Positions 37,301-41,828 are shown, counted from the stretch's first letter. The stretch is 64,000 nt of DNA from Pelobates cultripes (GCA_933207985.1 OW240913.1:261242734-261306733); one strand, 5' to 3'. The notes: a model not told the origin generated them from the letters alone. Translations and numbers: made by a program.

Positions 37301-40133
37301 CTCCCCCCCGCCGACGTCATCCCCCAGAGCGTGGGCGGACCCTGAACCAGTGCGAGCGACATCGGCGCTAGATACAGGTAAGTCAATGAAGGGGTTTTAA
37401 CCCCTTCAGCAACTTGGGATGGGGGGGGGGGAGGGAGAGGGGACCTGCAGTGCCAGGAAAAAGGCTTGTTTTCCTGGCACTGGAGAGTCCCTTTAATTAT
37501 AGCCCTCACACCTCCCTATACCATCTGATATTTTGTGTTTTTTCCTTCCTCCTTTTTTAACCTCCCTCTATCCCTCCCCTCGCTGACTCAGAGTAAATGC
37601 ATGCTTTCTGAGCTGGTTAAATGGTCCCCTCAAAGTCTTGATTGGACCTCGGCGCAGCTCCTGTGACGTCATACGGAGCATGTCGAGAAGTACCAGGAAT
37701 TTTGCCTGACGCTGGATTAAGGTGAATAAAAACTTGGTTTCAAAATACTTTTTAAGCATTTGGGAGGGGGGACCCTGAACAATAATGCCAATAGGGCATT
37801 ATTCACATAATTTTAAAAAATAGGGTTGAAAAAAAAACCATTAAGTCTCGAACTAGCTTACTATGTAATTATGTAACTAAGAATATTTCAATTTGACTTT
37901 TTATGGAAAGTGAAAAGAATAATAGATCTAAATCTTCAAATAATTATACTTACAAAGTGCCACATATCACATGGTAACAACAAATATTCTGAACTAATGT
38001 AAATAATAAAACCTCTACAACTATAAAAACAAATGTGTAAAAATGGTAACATGCTTAAAAGATAAGATTTAAAAAAATGTAAATATATTAAAAATACCTA
38101 AGATTTACCATGAGGACTAAGATTTACTAAGAGGACTCTCAAAAAGGTTGACTAAGCAAAACATTAATTTAGTGTTGATTAATGATCCAGTCGGCATGTA
38201 TTAATGTAGCGCGTTCTGTATAGAAAGCAATGTCACTAGAATTATTATCTTTTCATGGAGATTGGTCAACTTTTAGAACTCTCAATTACAGATGACCACT
38301 GGGTGCTTAACTGAAGCAGGACCAGCAAATCCAGAAACATTTAGTAATACAAAAGAAGATCTTCAGGCACTGGCAGTATTAAAAAAAATAAGCATTCTTA
38401 TTGGATCAAAATTGTAGCAGAGCATCATTTCAAACTAATACAAGTTACCTCAGCCCTTGAGAGTGAACTCCTTACATTACTGTGGATAAGCTTAGCCGGT
38501 CTAAATGTCTAAACACCATAAACTACATCAGCATAACAGTGCAAAAATAAAATTAAAAATGCCTCATGTGTGTTTTAGTGTATGAGGTACTTTTGTCAGA
38601 GATATATACAGAATGATATTGTGTATAAAGTCGTGGAAACATAATTTCTTTTCTAAGTTTTTGTTCCCAAAAGGGACCTATCAAAGTCCAAGTTGAAATA
38701 TGCATATGATGCACAACACTAATTTTCGTTGTGGGGAGTTTTATCTTGTTTGGTTTCACCACAATCTACATGTATGTATGTTTAGAATAGAGTACCAGCA
38801 ACATTTTCTATACACCTTATGACATATTCTCTGTTCTTTGACATCTTGTGTTTAAGACGATTATTTTCTTTTTAATTAATGGTTGTATTATTCTCAGTTA
38901 CATATATTTAATTTTTTCCCATATCTGCTTAGTTTCTATGTCTATTTTATTCAGTTCACAGCATGTATCATTTGTTCTATTACTGTTATTATAAAAATGT
39001 TTAATTATTGCTTTCTAGATATGGATTATTGTATTCAGTGCAACAACAAGACTCATTGGGCTCCGGTGAACAGCTCTACGTGTTACAAGAAGAAGATTGA
39101 ATATCTACGGTGGAAAGATGGTTTTGCTATTGTTCTTCTCGTTGTTTCTTTTTCAGGAGTAGCTGTAATTGTTGCGATAGCTTTGTTATTTGCAAAAAAT
39201 ATTGATACTCCCGTTGTAAAAGCATCTGGAGGTACCCTTTGCTATGTCATTCTACTATCCATATTTTTCAGCTTTGTAAGTGCCGTCTTCTTTATTGGAA
39301 AACCAGAAGACTTCAAGTGCAAAATACGTCAAGCTATCTTCGGCATTAGTTTCACCATGGTGGTTTCGTGTATCCTGTTAAAGTCCATAAAAATATTGTT
39401 AGCCTTTAGTTTTGAACCAAGGGTGCAATGCTTCCTGAAGTGCCTTTACAAACCCTTCACCTTAGTCTTTGTGTGTACAGGGATCCAGGTCATTATTTGC
39501 ACTCTGTGGCTAGTATTTTGGCCTCCAAGTATTCGAGAAAACTTCTCTCTGCCCAAGACAATTATATTGGAATGTGATGAAGGCTCCACGGTAGCCTTTG
39601 GCATAATGTTAGGCTATATAGCCCTACTGGCATTCATATGTTTCATATTTGCATTTAGAGGTAGGAAATTACCAGAAAATTACAACGAAGGCAAATTTAT
39701 TACTTTTGGAATGCTAATTTACTTCATAGCATGGATAACATTTATTCCTGTTTATGCCACAACCTTTGGGATATATTTACCAGCTGTTGAAATGATTGTA
39801 ATATTAATATCCAGCTATGGAATACTGGCATGTACATTTTTCCCAAAATCTTATATTATCTTATGCAAGCAAGATACGAATACAAAATCGGCCTTCCTTA
39901 AAATGATATATAAATATTCCTCCAAGAGTGCTAGCAGTCTGGCAGTTAGTAGCCAAGTCTCTTCCAATTGTACACTTACTCACTCTCCTACTTCTGTTTC
40001 TGATATATGTGGAAGGTCTTCATCAGTTAGTTGTGTAAATAACAGCTTCTCTTTTCAAGAGAGACTTGTAGCTGCTAATATGCTTTCTGCTGAGAAAAGG
40101 GGTCTTGTGCGAAAAAGGTTATCAAGCATTTGA
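5173..40133 (+). CDS. GPRC6A: GPRC6A, class C G protein-coupled receptor (six spliced exons)
   Basis: Joining 5173-5366, 9028-9331, 12636-13463, 25394-25609, 32357-32480 and 39019-40133 gives 2781 bases in one open frame: 926 residues, the length of human GPRC6A. Order: signal peptide (about 1-19), Venus-flytrap domain (about 20-510), nine-cysteine domain, seven helices and a cytosolic tail. Ser149, which binds the amino-acid ligand in mammalian receptors, is present at the same number. Position 172 is Ser where human has Thr. Cys131, the intersubunit disulfide cysteine, is kept. The third intracellular loop carries RKLP, the form linked to surface expression; most humans carry KGKY. Family knowledge: plasma-membrane homodimer, activated by Arg, Lys and ornithine, modulated by divalent cations, Gq-coupled. 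Calcium-sensing, vomeronasal and taste receptors are less likely, since residues match GPRC6A throughout. Confidence 0.95.
5501..6255. mobile_element. Old DNA-transposon remnant (GATTTAAATCA repeat)
   Basis: The left end has CACTGCGGATTTGATTTAAA followed by repeated ATTTAAATCA-type motifs, and the right end has a loosely inverted ATATCACTG. Between them is AT-rich DNA with scattered TTTAAAT. This resembles the dispersed GATTTAAATCA repeats of vertebrates, but boundaries and superfamily are uncertain. Confidence 0.35.
6514..6772. repeat. Inverted-repeat element with ~84-bp arms
   Basis: The left arm (about 6514-6598) and right arm (about 6687-6772) are near-perfect inverted copies, including AGCGCACTCGCTTATTCACT and AGTGAATAAGCGAGTGCGCT. 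About 88 bp separate them and AT microsatellites lie on both sides. It looks like a foldback MITE. Confidence 0.75.
6842..6896. repeat. (AT)n(GT)n microsatellite
   Basis: An uninterrupted run of AT dinucleotides passes into GT dinucleotides. A separate AT/ATAC run is at 6464-6510. Confidence 0.95.
6994..7046. repeat. 53-bp AT-rich palindrome
   Basis: TATACTTCGATCATATATAG and its inverse CTATATATGATCGAAGTATA meet across a few bases. This would make a cruciform or hairpin with roughly 24-bp arms. Confidence 0.85.
7289..8808 (+). mobile_element. Tc1/mariner element (copy A)
   Basis: Inverted termini begin CAGTGCCTTG and contain AGTATTCACCCCC on the left and its inverse on the right. A TA precedes the left end, as expected for Tc1. 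The TA after the right end is mutated to GA. At about 1.5 kb the element is near full length, with a decayed transposase inside. Confidence 0.85.
7687..8597 (+). pseudogene. Tc1 transposase, frameshifted
   Basis: The start encodes [20 protein letters not shown], the N-terminal helix-turn-helix region of Tc1 transposases. The frame then shifts, and homology continues in other frames: [14 protein letters not shown] linker, CSDETKIE (first catalytic Asp), [10 protein letters not shown] (second Asp) and PDLNPIE (third acidic residue). A stop near 8595 follows the usual C-terminus. At least three frame changes separate the segments, so no active DDE transposase can be made. Its position between the inverted termini fits a once-autonomous copy. 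Confidence 0.85.
9028..9331 (+). CDS. GPRC6A: GPRC6A coding exon 2
   Basis: The acceptor TTTTAG ends at 9027, and the exon runs to a CAG|GTGGGT donor at 9331. It completes codon 65 and encodes residues 66-166 of the flytrap domain, including [20 protein letters not shown] and the ligand-binding Ser149 within GASYSEVS. Potential N-glycosylation sites include NNSS, NST and NYT. Cys131 lies in FQCNYT. Confidence 0.93.
9415..9800 (-). mobile_element. Tc1/mariner 3' fragment (copy B)
   Basis: A terminus CAGTGGTGCTCAAAAGTTTG follows a TA at 9413-9414. Reading inwards on the minus strand, 9392-9766 encodes [20 protein letters not shown], which resembles a Tc1 transposase C-terminus (WAAIPP). The rest of the transposase and the other terminus are missing. 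Confidence 0.65.
9820..9960. repeat. Dispersed repeat fragment, family unknown
   Basis: The stretch with ATTTTACCAGGATGGATACA and TCAAGTATGTCCTGGG resembles a dispersed amphibian repeat. It lies between the Tc1 fragment and the exon 2 duplicate. Assignment is tentative. Confidence 0.3.
9973..10100 (+). repeat. Partial duplicate of GPRC6A exon 2 boundary
   Basis: About 125 bp repeats 9273-9398 with few changes. It comprises the last ~56 bp of exon 2, the CAG|GTGGGT donor and the first ~70 bp of intron 2. The coding part differs from exon 2 at one clear position (CTTATTCC becomes CTTTTTCC, Ile to Phe). The start of the exon and its acceptor are absent. TTTACTTCAG at 9970-9979 could act as a weak acceptor for a 50-bp pseudo-exon, which would shift the frame. 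Confidence 0.85.
10101..10620. other. Intron 2 DNA without recognised feature
   Basis: AT-rich sequence. A 118-codon open frame (10303-10659) lacks any family signature, ends in an AT microsatellite, and is judged non-coding. Confidence 0.5.
10625..10658. repeat. (TA)n microsatellite
   Basis: A pure TA dinucleotide run. Confidence 0.95.
10805..10995. repeat. GC-rich hairpin inside hAT element A
   Basis: GGGAGCTCTTCCTCTGAG and its inverse CTCAGAGGAAGAGCTCCC form the arms. They extend outwards through GGCGGCTGGC and GCCAGCCGCC. The centre holds TGACGTCA at 10896-10903. Confidence 0.8.
11084..11338. repeat. GTGTCTGACTGT-type microsatellite
   Basis: A run of GT dinucleotides interrupted by TCTGACTG units. 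Open frames on both strands here are pure repeat translations. Confidence 0.95.
11539..11602. repeat. (TA)n/(GT)n microsatellite
   Basis: TA dinucleotides with an internal GTGTGTGTGT block. Confidence 0.9.
11640..12164. other. Intron 2 DNA without recognised feature
   Basis: AT-rich sequence. No open frame, transposon end or RNA motif is recognisable. Confidence 0.5.
12165..12339. repeat. Palindromic MITE, CACTAAAGTGAGAA family (copy 2)
   Basis: It starts near GGTTATTCAATAAAGTAAGA and ends with CTCATTTTAGTAAATAACCC, its inverse. The middle contains GACCTAAATTTTGAAATTCA, also seen in the copies at 14645 and 40160. Confidence 0.7.
12497..12570. repeat. (TA)n microsatellite just upstream of exon 3
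   Basis: A TA run of about 37 units ending roughly 65 bp before the exon 3 acceptor. Length may be polymorphic or mis-assembled. Confidence 0.95.
12636..13463 (+). CDS. GPRC6A: GPRC6A coding exon 3
   Basis: The acceptor CTTCCTAG ends at 12635 and the donor GAG|GTAAAC follows 13463. The exon encodes 276 residues (167-442) of the flytrap domain. [20 protein letters not shown] opens it; Ser172 is the position of human Thr172. Conserved blocks include [35 protein letters not shown] and [11 protein letters not shown]. The WIASD-type block lies near the hinge and ligand pocket in class C receptors. Both junctions are phase 0. Confidence 0.95.
13464..13770. other. Start of intron 3, no recognised feature
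   Basis: AT-rich unique-looking sequence following the exon 3 donor. Nothing further is recognisable. Confidence 0.5.
13771..14093. mobile_element. CGAACGGTTCG-type MITE (copy 1)
   Basis: The right end reads GTTCGGGACATCAC, and the left end contains GATGTCCTCAACTGTTCG, roughly its inverse. Bases 13936-14040 match 48990-49085 in inverse orientation, including CTGATTGGCTGGAATGTG. A hairpin of CCTCCTGGACAGC and GCTGTCCAGGAGG lies at 13880-13936. It is non-coding. Confidence 0.6.
14394..14640. mobile_element. T2-like MITE remnant
   Basis: TTAAAGAGATGG opens the segment, followed by GGAATCCCCTGGCACTG. The 48540-48680 repeat has a comparable CCTGGCAGTG block. No matching right TTAA end is evident. 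Confidence 0.4.
14645..14810. repeat. Palindromic MITE, CACTAAAGTGAGAA family (copy 3)
   Basis: It contains AATTTCAAAGTGAATGCCAA and the inverse block AATTTGAAATTCACTTTGAA. Ends read ACTCACTATAATTTAAAGTG and CAATTCTCAGTTAGTGAAT. It belongs with the copies at 3173, 12165 and 40160. Confidence 0.65.
14811..16204. other. Intron 3 DNA without recognised feature
   Basis: Several open frames of 60-103 codons occur on both strands (for example 14913-15167 and 15104-15415). None shows a domain, splice context or repeat identity that I recognise. An ACAC-rich patch lies at 15200-15310. Confidence 0.45.
16205..16904. mobile_element. hAT-type non-autonomous element B, right end lost
   Basis: The left terminus CAGTGGCGTACACACAATCC closely matches element C at 28085, followed by the shared CATGGGGCCCC block. 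A CA/ACAT microsatellite (16309-16552), a CTTACCTTTT motif near 16578 and a GC-rich hairpin follow. No TACGCCACTG right terminus is found, so the element is truncated near 16900 and no target duplication can be shown. Confidence 0.65.
16309..16552. repeat. CA/CAGA/CATA microsatellite
   Basis: Imperfect ACACAC, ACAGAC and ATACAT units. Cysteine-rich open frames on the minus strand here are repeat translations. Confidence 0.95.
16905..17488. other. Intron 3 DNA without recognised feature
   Basis: AT-rich sequence. An 80-codon minus frame at 17052-17294 has no recognisable signature. Confidence 0.5.
17527..19073 (-). mobile_element. Tc1/mariner element (copy C), complete ends
   Basis: Termini CACTGCTCAAAAAAATAAAG and its inverse are intact, and TA duplications flank both ends (17525-17526 and 19074-19075). 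The length is 1547 bp. It interrupts the T2-like MITE in its hairpin loop. This TIR family is shared by fish, lampreys and amphibians and is known for horizontal spread. Confidence 0.9.
17789..18796 (-). pseudogene. Tc1 transposase, frameshifted
   Basis: The minus strand from 18796 encodes [20 protein letters not shown], a paired-like helix-turn-helix start, and continues to about 18455. A frame change follows. The next open stretch carries FTDESRF (first Asp), MQDNARPH (second Asp) and [12 protein letters not shown] (third acidic residue), the DDE catalytic set. Another frame change precedes [11 protein letters not shown] and a stop at 17789. The catalytic residues survive, but at least two frameshifts prevent a single protein. 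Decay is slight, suggesting a fairly young copy. Confidence 0.88.
19382..19685. other. Intron 3 DNA without recognised feature
   Basis: AT-rich sequence between the T2-like MITE and the gypsy element. Nothing recognisable. Confidence 0.45.
19722..20057 (-). repeat. 3' LTR of the gypsy element, incomplete
   Basis: It matches the right LTR from CAGTCACCAGAG (19722) to CCCTGACA (20057). Relative to the right LTR it has an extra AGGAAACAGGAAAC-type unit and lacks the outer ~110 bp. A GGGGGGAGTCGTTGAGGGG tract on the minus strand just inside it is a good polypurine tract. Confidence 0.8.
20107..20358 (-). pseudogene. gypsy pol C-terminus: chromodomain
   Basis: The frame encodes [15 protein letters not shown], the usual end of the integrase region, then [20 protein letters not shown], a chromodomain core similar to the heterochromatin-binding fold. 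Chromodomains of this kind direct integration toward marked chromatin. The segment is separated from the rest of integrase by a frame change. The end of the domain departs from the usual WKGY-type sequence (NAPGF). Confidence 0.75.
20393..21550 (-). pseudogene. gypsy integrase, frameshifted
   Basis: The first residues ([13 protein letters not shown]) are the RNase H-integrase linker. The zinc-binding region keeps HNPKAAGH, but the final CPVC motif reads CPVY, losing one ligand. The catalytic core has MDFIIDLP (Asp), ISDRGSQF (Asp) and NGAAERAN (Glu). After 20726 the frame changes, and homology continues as [11 protein letters not shown] and [20 protein letters not shown] down to 20494, then in another frame through the GPF-type region near 20400. 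The protein would not be made intact. Confidence 0.85.
21466..22695 (-). pseudogene. gypsy reverse transcriptase and RNase H
   Basis: The 409-codon frame covers most of the [38 protein letters not shown] (usually KLDLR.AY), FCNAP-like [13 protein letters not shown] and the catalytic YLDDILI. RNase H follows with [17 protein letters not shown] and [13 protein letters not shown]-dependent DNA synthesis is the expected role. The N-terminal residues of this frame are out of frame with the preceding protease segment, and the C-terminus runs out of frame before integrase. Confidence 0.88.
22607..23086 (-). pseudogene. gypsy protease-RT connecting segment
   Basis: The frame encodes [17 protein letters not shown], a conserved stretch after the aspartic protease, then [20 protein letters not shown] and [20 protein letters not shown], which lead into RT. 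It is in a different frame from both the gag-protease frame (ending 23143) and the RT frame (starting about 22695), so two frameshifts bracket it. Confidence 0.85.
23143..24276 (-). CDS. gypsy gag with start of protease
   Basis: A 377-codon frame starting 14 bases inside the right LTR. The central part ([20 protein letters not shown] through [12 protein letters not shown]) is a retrotransposon gag capsid region. A zinc knuckle follows near residue 295, but its first cysteine is replaced ([14 protein letters not shown]), so it is a degraded CCHC. The C-terminal part carries ALLDSGAAG, an aspartic protease active-site motif. Gag would form the virus-like particle. The frame is intact up to a stop after the protease motif, beyond which pol is frameshifted. 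Confidence 0.85.
   Translation of the reverse strand: MNTDGTGNTPIPNLVTRWDQQNHHLDQYAHLDPAPGQPAMAAASASLPVLAPVVASKSVAARGMTGSVPLPQYFGGNPAQCKEFVNQVRGYLEMLPQRFPTDRDKVQFLISLLSEKALAWAKPLWEAERPIIYNYPEFVASFKRVFDIPARSTPTAKQLMSNAQGKRTIVEYASEFRTMAAEGGWDNETLVAAFAQGLSNVIKNEIAARELPKDLEELISFVTLIDIRLRERSSSREHLRRPPAYLAQSFSCPPKPPEPEPSAGVEPRQLGFSHLSVKERAFRRREGLYLYCGHQGHMLKFCQIRPVKGPHPRYCQGQILGGLSADPEIYEDKLVPIILSWPDSSTKTQALLDSGAAGLFIDCAFASEHSIPLRPLH
24290..24725 (-). repeat. 5' LTR of the gypsy element
   Basis: On the minus strand it would run from TATCAGGG (24725; intact TGTCAGGG in the other LTR) to CCCTAACA (24290), TG...CA termini of 436 bp. An AATAAA on the minus strand near 24340 could serve polyadenylation. 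No clear tRNA primer site beginning TGG directly follows. Confidence 0.75.
24726..24998 (+). repeat. LTR fragment, same anatomy as the 34526 solo LTR
   Basis: It begins with TATAAAAG, then ATAATAAAATAG, and ends with ACGGAGGTACCCAGTTGGGG and a GGTCCGCCA terminus. The solo LTR ends CGGAGGTACCCAGTCAGGGT and the remnant at 30061-30108 ends similarly. It abuts the gypsy LTR, so the gypsy element may have inserted in or beside it. Confidence 0.55.
24999..25393. other. End of intron 3, AT-rich with (TA)n at 25287-25318
   Basis: AT-rich sequence ending in a TTTTTTTCAG acceptor at 25393. A TA microsatellite is the only feature seen. Confidence 0.6.
25394..25609 (+). CDS. GPRC6A: GPRC6A coding exon 4
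   Basis: The acceptor TTTTTTTCAG ends at 25393 and the donor ATG|GTAATG follows 25609. It encodes 72 residues (443-514) closing the flytrap domain, including [20 protein letters not shown], a highly conserved block in class C receptors. Both junctions are phase 0, as in exon 3. Confidence 0.94.
25614..26455 (-). pseudogene. CR1 LINE, 5'-truncated 3' end
   Basis: The minus frame 26456-25827 encodes 209 residues of the reverse transcriptase thumb and C-terminal region: [49 protein letters not shown] and [16 protein letters not shown], all typical of CR1. The catalytic part of RT and the endonuclease are missing. The 3' end contains CATAGAATGTGACGGCAGAT and a short CATAGA repeat tail, as CR1 elements use. 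It sits five bases after exon 4's donor. Confidence 0.88.
26456..26689. other. Intron 4 DNA without recognised feature
   Basis: AT-rich sequence. Nothing recognisable. Confidence 0.5.
26690..27440. repeat. G-rich minisatellite (GGGGATCTGTGCAGGGGAGG)
   Basis: Imperfect tandem units of roughly 33-40 bp built on GGATCTGTGCAGGGGAGGCA and GGGGGCTGTCAGGGAGGC. Many GGGG blocks on this strand could form G-quadruplexes. Proline-rich and glycine-rich open frames here are repeat translations. Confidence 0.92.
27441..27745. repeat. GT-rich minisatellite (TGTGTTAGTGTATGCAG)
   Basis: Tandem units of about 30 and 34 bp with the core TTGTGTTAGTGTATGCAGTG. Confidence 0.92.
27835..28017. repeat. ~183-bp GC-rich palindrome
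   Basis: Arms include GGCTCCCTGTTACCG with its inverse CGGTAACAGGGAGC, and AATAACTCTCGCGAGACC with GGTCTTGCGAGAGTTATT. A short loop lies at about 27920-27928. The arrangement (microsatellite, TTACCT motif, hairpin) matches the hAT-type elements, so it may be the right half of another truncated copy. Confidence 0.8.
28235..28580. mobile_element. T2-like MITE left part inside hAT element C
   Basis: TTAAAGGACCACTACAGACA and the inner hairpin around CAATGAAGTGGTCTGGGTGC match the MITE at 37037. Further internal hairpins (AGCCGTTTCAGAGAAACGGCT; CATTGAGTAATGCTTTCC) follow. The right terminus is missing, replaced by AAAGGTAAATG and a CA microsatellite. Confidence 0.6.
28598..29138. repeat. CA/ACACTAACA microsatellite
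   Basis: About 540 bp of imperfect ACACACACTAACA units. Open frames are repeat translations. Confidence 0.95.
29253..29412. repeat. Palindrome with central TGACGTCA
   Basis: Arms GCGCGCGAGGGAGCACTCA and TGAGTGCTCCCTCGCGCGC are perfect inverses. The centre is a second perfect palindrome, GCCGGAAGATGACGTCAT continuing to CTTCCGGC, with the CRE-type octamer at 29329-29336. Confidence 0.88.
30109..30940. other. Intron 4 DNA, one poorly defined repeat
   Basis: Mostly AT-rich. The stretch near 30520-30610 (TTGTTGTGCCAGTAAGTACA) looks like a dispersed-repeat end but cannot be assigned. Confidence 0.4.
30941..31660. other. GC-richer segment, probable LINE 5' region or repeat
   Basis: Contains GTGAATGGCAGCCATGTTGT and CGGCGCGCGGGAATCC with several G-rich blocks, unlike the flanking intron. 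No long open frame is seen. It recalls the 5' leader of L1/Tx1-like elements (compare 58312-58406), but the match is weak. Confidence 0.3.
31661..32356. other. End of intron 4, no recognised feature
   Basis: AT-rich sequence ending in the ATACAG acceptor at 32356. Tandem GCCGCCCCCTCTTT units occur at 31733. Confidence 0.5.
32357..32480 (+). CDS. GPRC6A: GPRC6A coding exon 5
   Basis: The acceptor ATACAG ends at 32356 and the donor CCCAG|GTAAGG follows 32480. It encodes [20 protein letters not shown] and onwards, holding six of the nine cysteines of the cysteine-rich domain (NCD3G), including CCYEC and CPENHYTN. This domain links the flytrap to the membrane helices and passes on activation. 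It ends in phase 1, matching exon 6. Confidence 0.94.
32960..34525 (-). pseudogene. L1-like LINE, 3' part of ORF2, decayed
   Basis: Read on the minus strand, 33310-33380 gives CWRCGTNEG followed by CKHIWWSC, the cysteine-histidine C-terminal motif of L1-type ORF2. The frame 34428-34198 includes [20 protein letters not shown] and [11 protein letters not shown], from just after the RT active site. Stops and frame changes are frequent. The element continues beyond the solo LTR at 35683-36740 with the RT core. Confidence 0.8.
34526..35677 (+). repeat. Solo LTR with 5-bp TSD
   Basis: It begins TGTGACACAGTGCCC and ends GGTCTGTTACA, TG...CA, 1152 bp. CTATA duplications flank it at 34521-34525 and 35678-35682. 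A TATA-like GTATATAAGAG and AATAAAGCC occur near 35300. Tandem TTCGACAATTCGAACGCAG units lie near 34835. No internal coding region remains, so it is a recombined solo LTR. The family is related to the remnants at 24726 and 28032. Confidence 0.85.
35697..35776. mobile_element. 80-bp TTAA palindromic MITE
   Basis: TTAACCCCTTAAGGAC and TCATTAAGGGGTTAA form inverted termini at TTAA, the same termini as the 6301 element. It lies 15 bp after the solo LTR's target duplication. Confidence 0.7.
35777..36742 (-). pseudogene. L1-like LINE, RT core of ORF2, decayed
   Basis: Minus-strand translation of 35790-35970 gives [20 protein letters not shown] and later [16 protein letters not shown]. This is the RT palm with the conserved QGCPLSP-like motif. 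The catalytic YADD reads YAND, so the active site is lost. Upstream RT sequence continues towards 36700 with breaks. It belongs to the same element as 32960-34525, split by the solo LTR and the small MITE. Confidence 0.82.
36743..36925. mobile_element. T2-like MITE, left part
   Basis: TTAAAGAGTTACTCCAACCG opens it. The inner hairpin is CCATGACCACGTCAAA with TTTGAAGTGGTCATG. No right TTAA end is seen before the next copy. Confidence 0.6.
37037..37496. mobile_element. T2-like TTAA MITE, complete
   Basis: Starts TTAAAGGGACACTCTAGGC and ends CACTGGAGAGTCCCTTTAA, with TTAA at both edges. Inner hairpins include CCCAGACCACTTCTGG with GAGTGGTCTGAGTGCC, and paired GCGCGTGCGCAGCATTGCCG and GCGCATGCGCATTAGG. 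An AGGTAAGTCAATGAAGGGG motif lies at 37378. Confidence 0.8.
37497..39018. other. End of intron 5, no recognised feature
   Basis: AT-rich sequence ending in the TTTCTAG acceptor at 39018. The reading frame of exon 6 is open upstream to 38883, but this lies in the intron. Confidence 0.55.
39019..40133 (+). CDS. GPRC6A: GPRC6A coding exon 6 (7TM and tail)
   Basis: The acceptor CTTTCTAG ends at 39018 and the TGA stop is at 40131-40133. It completes the cysteine-rich domain ([13 protein letters not shown], then TCYKKK) and encodes seven hydrophobic helices. Conserved blocks are [69 protein letters not shown] and [20 protein letters not shown]. Loop 3 is [14 protein letters not shown]. Compared with human, the first intracellular loop region is one residue shorter (SGGTLCYV against SGGLRVCYV). 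The tail is serine-rich and ends RKRLSSI, like the human receptor. Confidence 0.96.
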
Positions 40134-40159
40134 TAGCATAATTAATGTTAAAGGAAAAT

Positions 40160-40346
40160 ACTTTCAGGGTTATTTACTAAAGTGAGAACTGAAAGTGAAT
40201 TCAAAGTGAAGTTCAGATTTAAGATTAAAATAGAATAATAGAAAAATTATCTAAGCCAGTTATGCCTTCGGTCTGACTACTCTGACCTAAAATTTAATAT
40301 TTACCTTGGATTAGTTTTGAAATCTCATCTTAGTGAATAACTATGT
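40160..40346. repeat. Palindromic MITE, CACTAAAGTGAGAA family (copy 4), in the 3' UTR region
   Basis: Begins near CAGGGTTATTTACTAAAGTG and ends with ATCTTAGTGAATAACTATG. It starts 27 bp after the GPRC6A stop codon, so it is probably transcribed as part of the 3' UTR. Confidence 0.65.
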
Positions 40347-40368
40347 TAATATAGTAATAATATATAAT

Positions 40369-40374
40369 AATAAA
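40369..40374 (+). promoter_or_regulatory. Candidate GPRC6A polyadenylation signal
   Basis: AATAAA lies 236 bp after the stop codon. Others occur at 41101-41106 and 41517-41522; the sequence does not show which is used. Confidence 0.3.
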
Positions 40375-40379
40375 TAGTA

Positions 40380-41828
40380 ATAACCTTTATTATCTTCACA
40401 TCTATCATGTGAATCCAATAGCGCACAAATGAAGACATGCTCTGCAATTATACACTGTGAACAATGTGCGGCATATCACCATATACTACAAGGGTCCATG
40501 AGGCTTGCTGACATTTTAATTTAGAATGTTCTCAAACTGAATTAACTACAGCAAATGAAATAGCTGACACCCAGGAGTGTAATACCTATTAACGTCAGGC
40601 AGCACTCAGACATGTATGTGATTGTGTTACTATGAAGTCGAACTCCTTATCCACGCAGTGTTTCCATTATTTTGTCCATCCTGTGTATATTGCGTGTTTT
40701 TCTTGTGCAAAGTACCCATCTGTACAATTATTTTCCTATTTTAGGTACTGTATGGTATCCCTTATAAGTCTCCTTACATTTTATCATTGCAGGGAAGTCT
40801 TCAGATCTTATCATATAAAAAGCATGTAAATATAATTTTAAAATTCTAAATTCTTCTGTAGTTATATGTTGTTGGGTCTGGTTGTACAATTGTTTTATAA
40901 CTGCACTGGACACAAAGTTTATGTTTTATAAGTATATAAGAAGCAAATAGATTTTTTAGCAAATATTGGGAAATGGGGTATGGAATAATTTTAAGCTGCA
41001 AGAATTGCTGCCAGAAGTAACCCAACATTTTTTCAGGATTTGTTATGGCTTTCAATTGAAAATGGCAGATCTGTGAAAAGAACTGAGATTAAAAAGCACT
41101 AATAAAACAAATCAGAAAATAAGATCTCCTAATAAGGTGCTCTCTACCTACCTGATGTTTTTTTCTAAATTAAAATCAAATATTAGATTTTTATCGATGT
41201 GTTAATGCCTGCTGATAAGCTGTCAACTCATTCTAATAATTACCAACAAAATATCCACAAGTATCGGATTAAAGAGAAAATACGTTTTTTTCAACATTAA
41301 ACACTCACAATTTGGAATCTCCAATACTGTAACTGTATAAATAAAAGATACAGTGTGTAACTGAAAACTGTATGTCTCTAAAAACACCTTTACATGACAG
41401 CTTCTTTTGTAACTTACTATATGACAACTGATTATATTTGTCATGAATATATATTGTATCATATTCTGTTTTATTGTACACTGGTTATCACTATTTAGAT
41501 TGTTTATAGTTGTTATAATAAATTAATTGATAACTGAACCTGTCTTCCTATAATAACAAAAAAAACAAAAACAAAAAAAGTTGAAAGAAATTTTCTTTAA
41601 CTGGATTAGTCATTTCCAGATTTATTTCTTGTTAAATTAAGACCCTGACTATACTTTTGTCTTGTTTTTCAATCAGTGCAATATAGGTTTAAACATTTTG
41701 TATAAGGATTTAATTTAGCAAAACTCAATTTCTATTTTCCATTTCCCATTTTAAAAAAATAAATAAATAAATAACATGCATGGTTACTTAGTCAATTGTC
41801 TTGAACTTAGTTTTCTTCTTGCCTCTTC
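40380..41828. other. 3' flank of GPRC6A, no recognised gene
   Basis: AT-rich sequence that may include the distal 3' UTR. Open frames of 60-80 codons show no family signature. Confidence 0.5.

Noticed and set aside
38883..39018. Upstream extension of the exon 6 open frame
   Set aside because: It precedes a good TTTCTAG acceptor, and exon 5 joins in phase 1 at 39019 to restore the conserved cysteine-rich domain.
5173..40133. Vomeronasal (V2R), taste (T1R) or calcium-sensing receptor
   Set aside because: Residues across all exons, the 926-residue length, loop 3 and the RKRLSSI tail match GPRC6A specifically.
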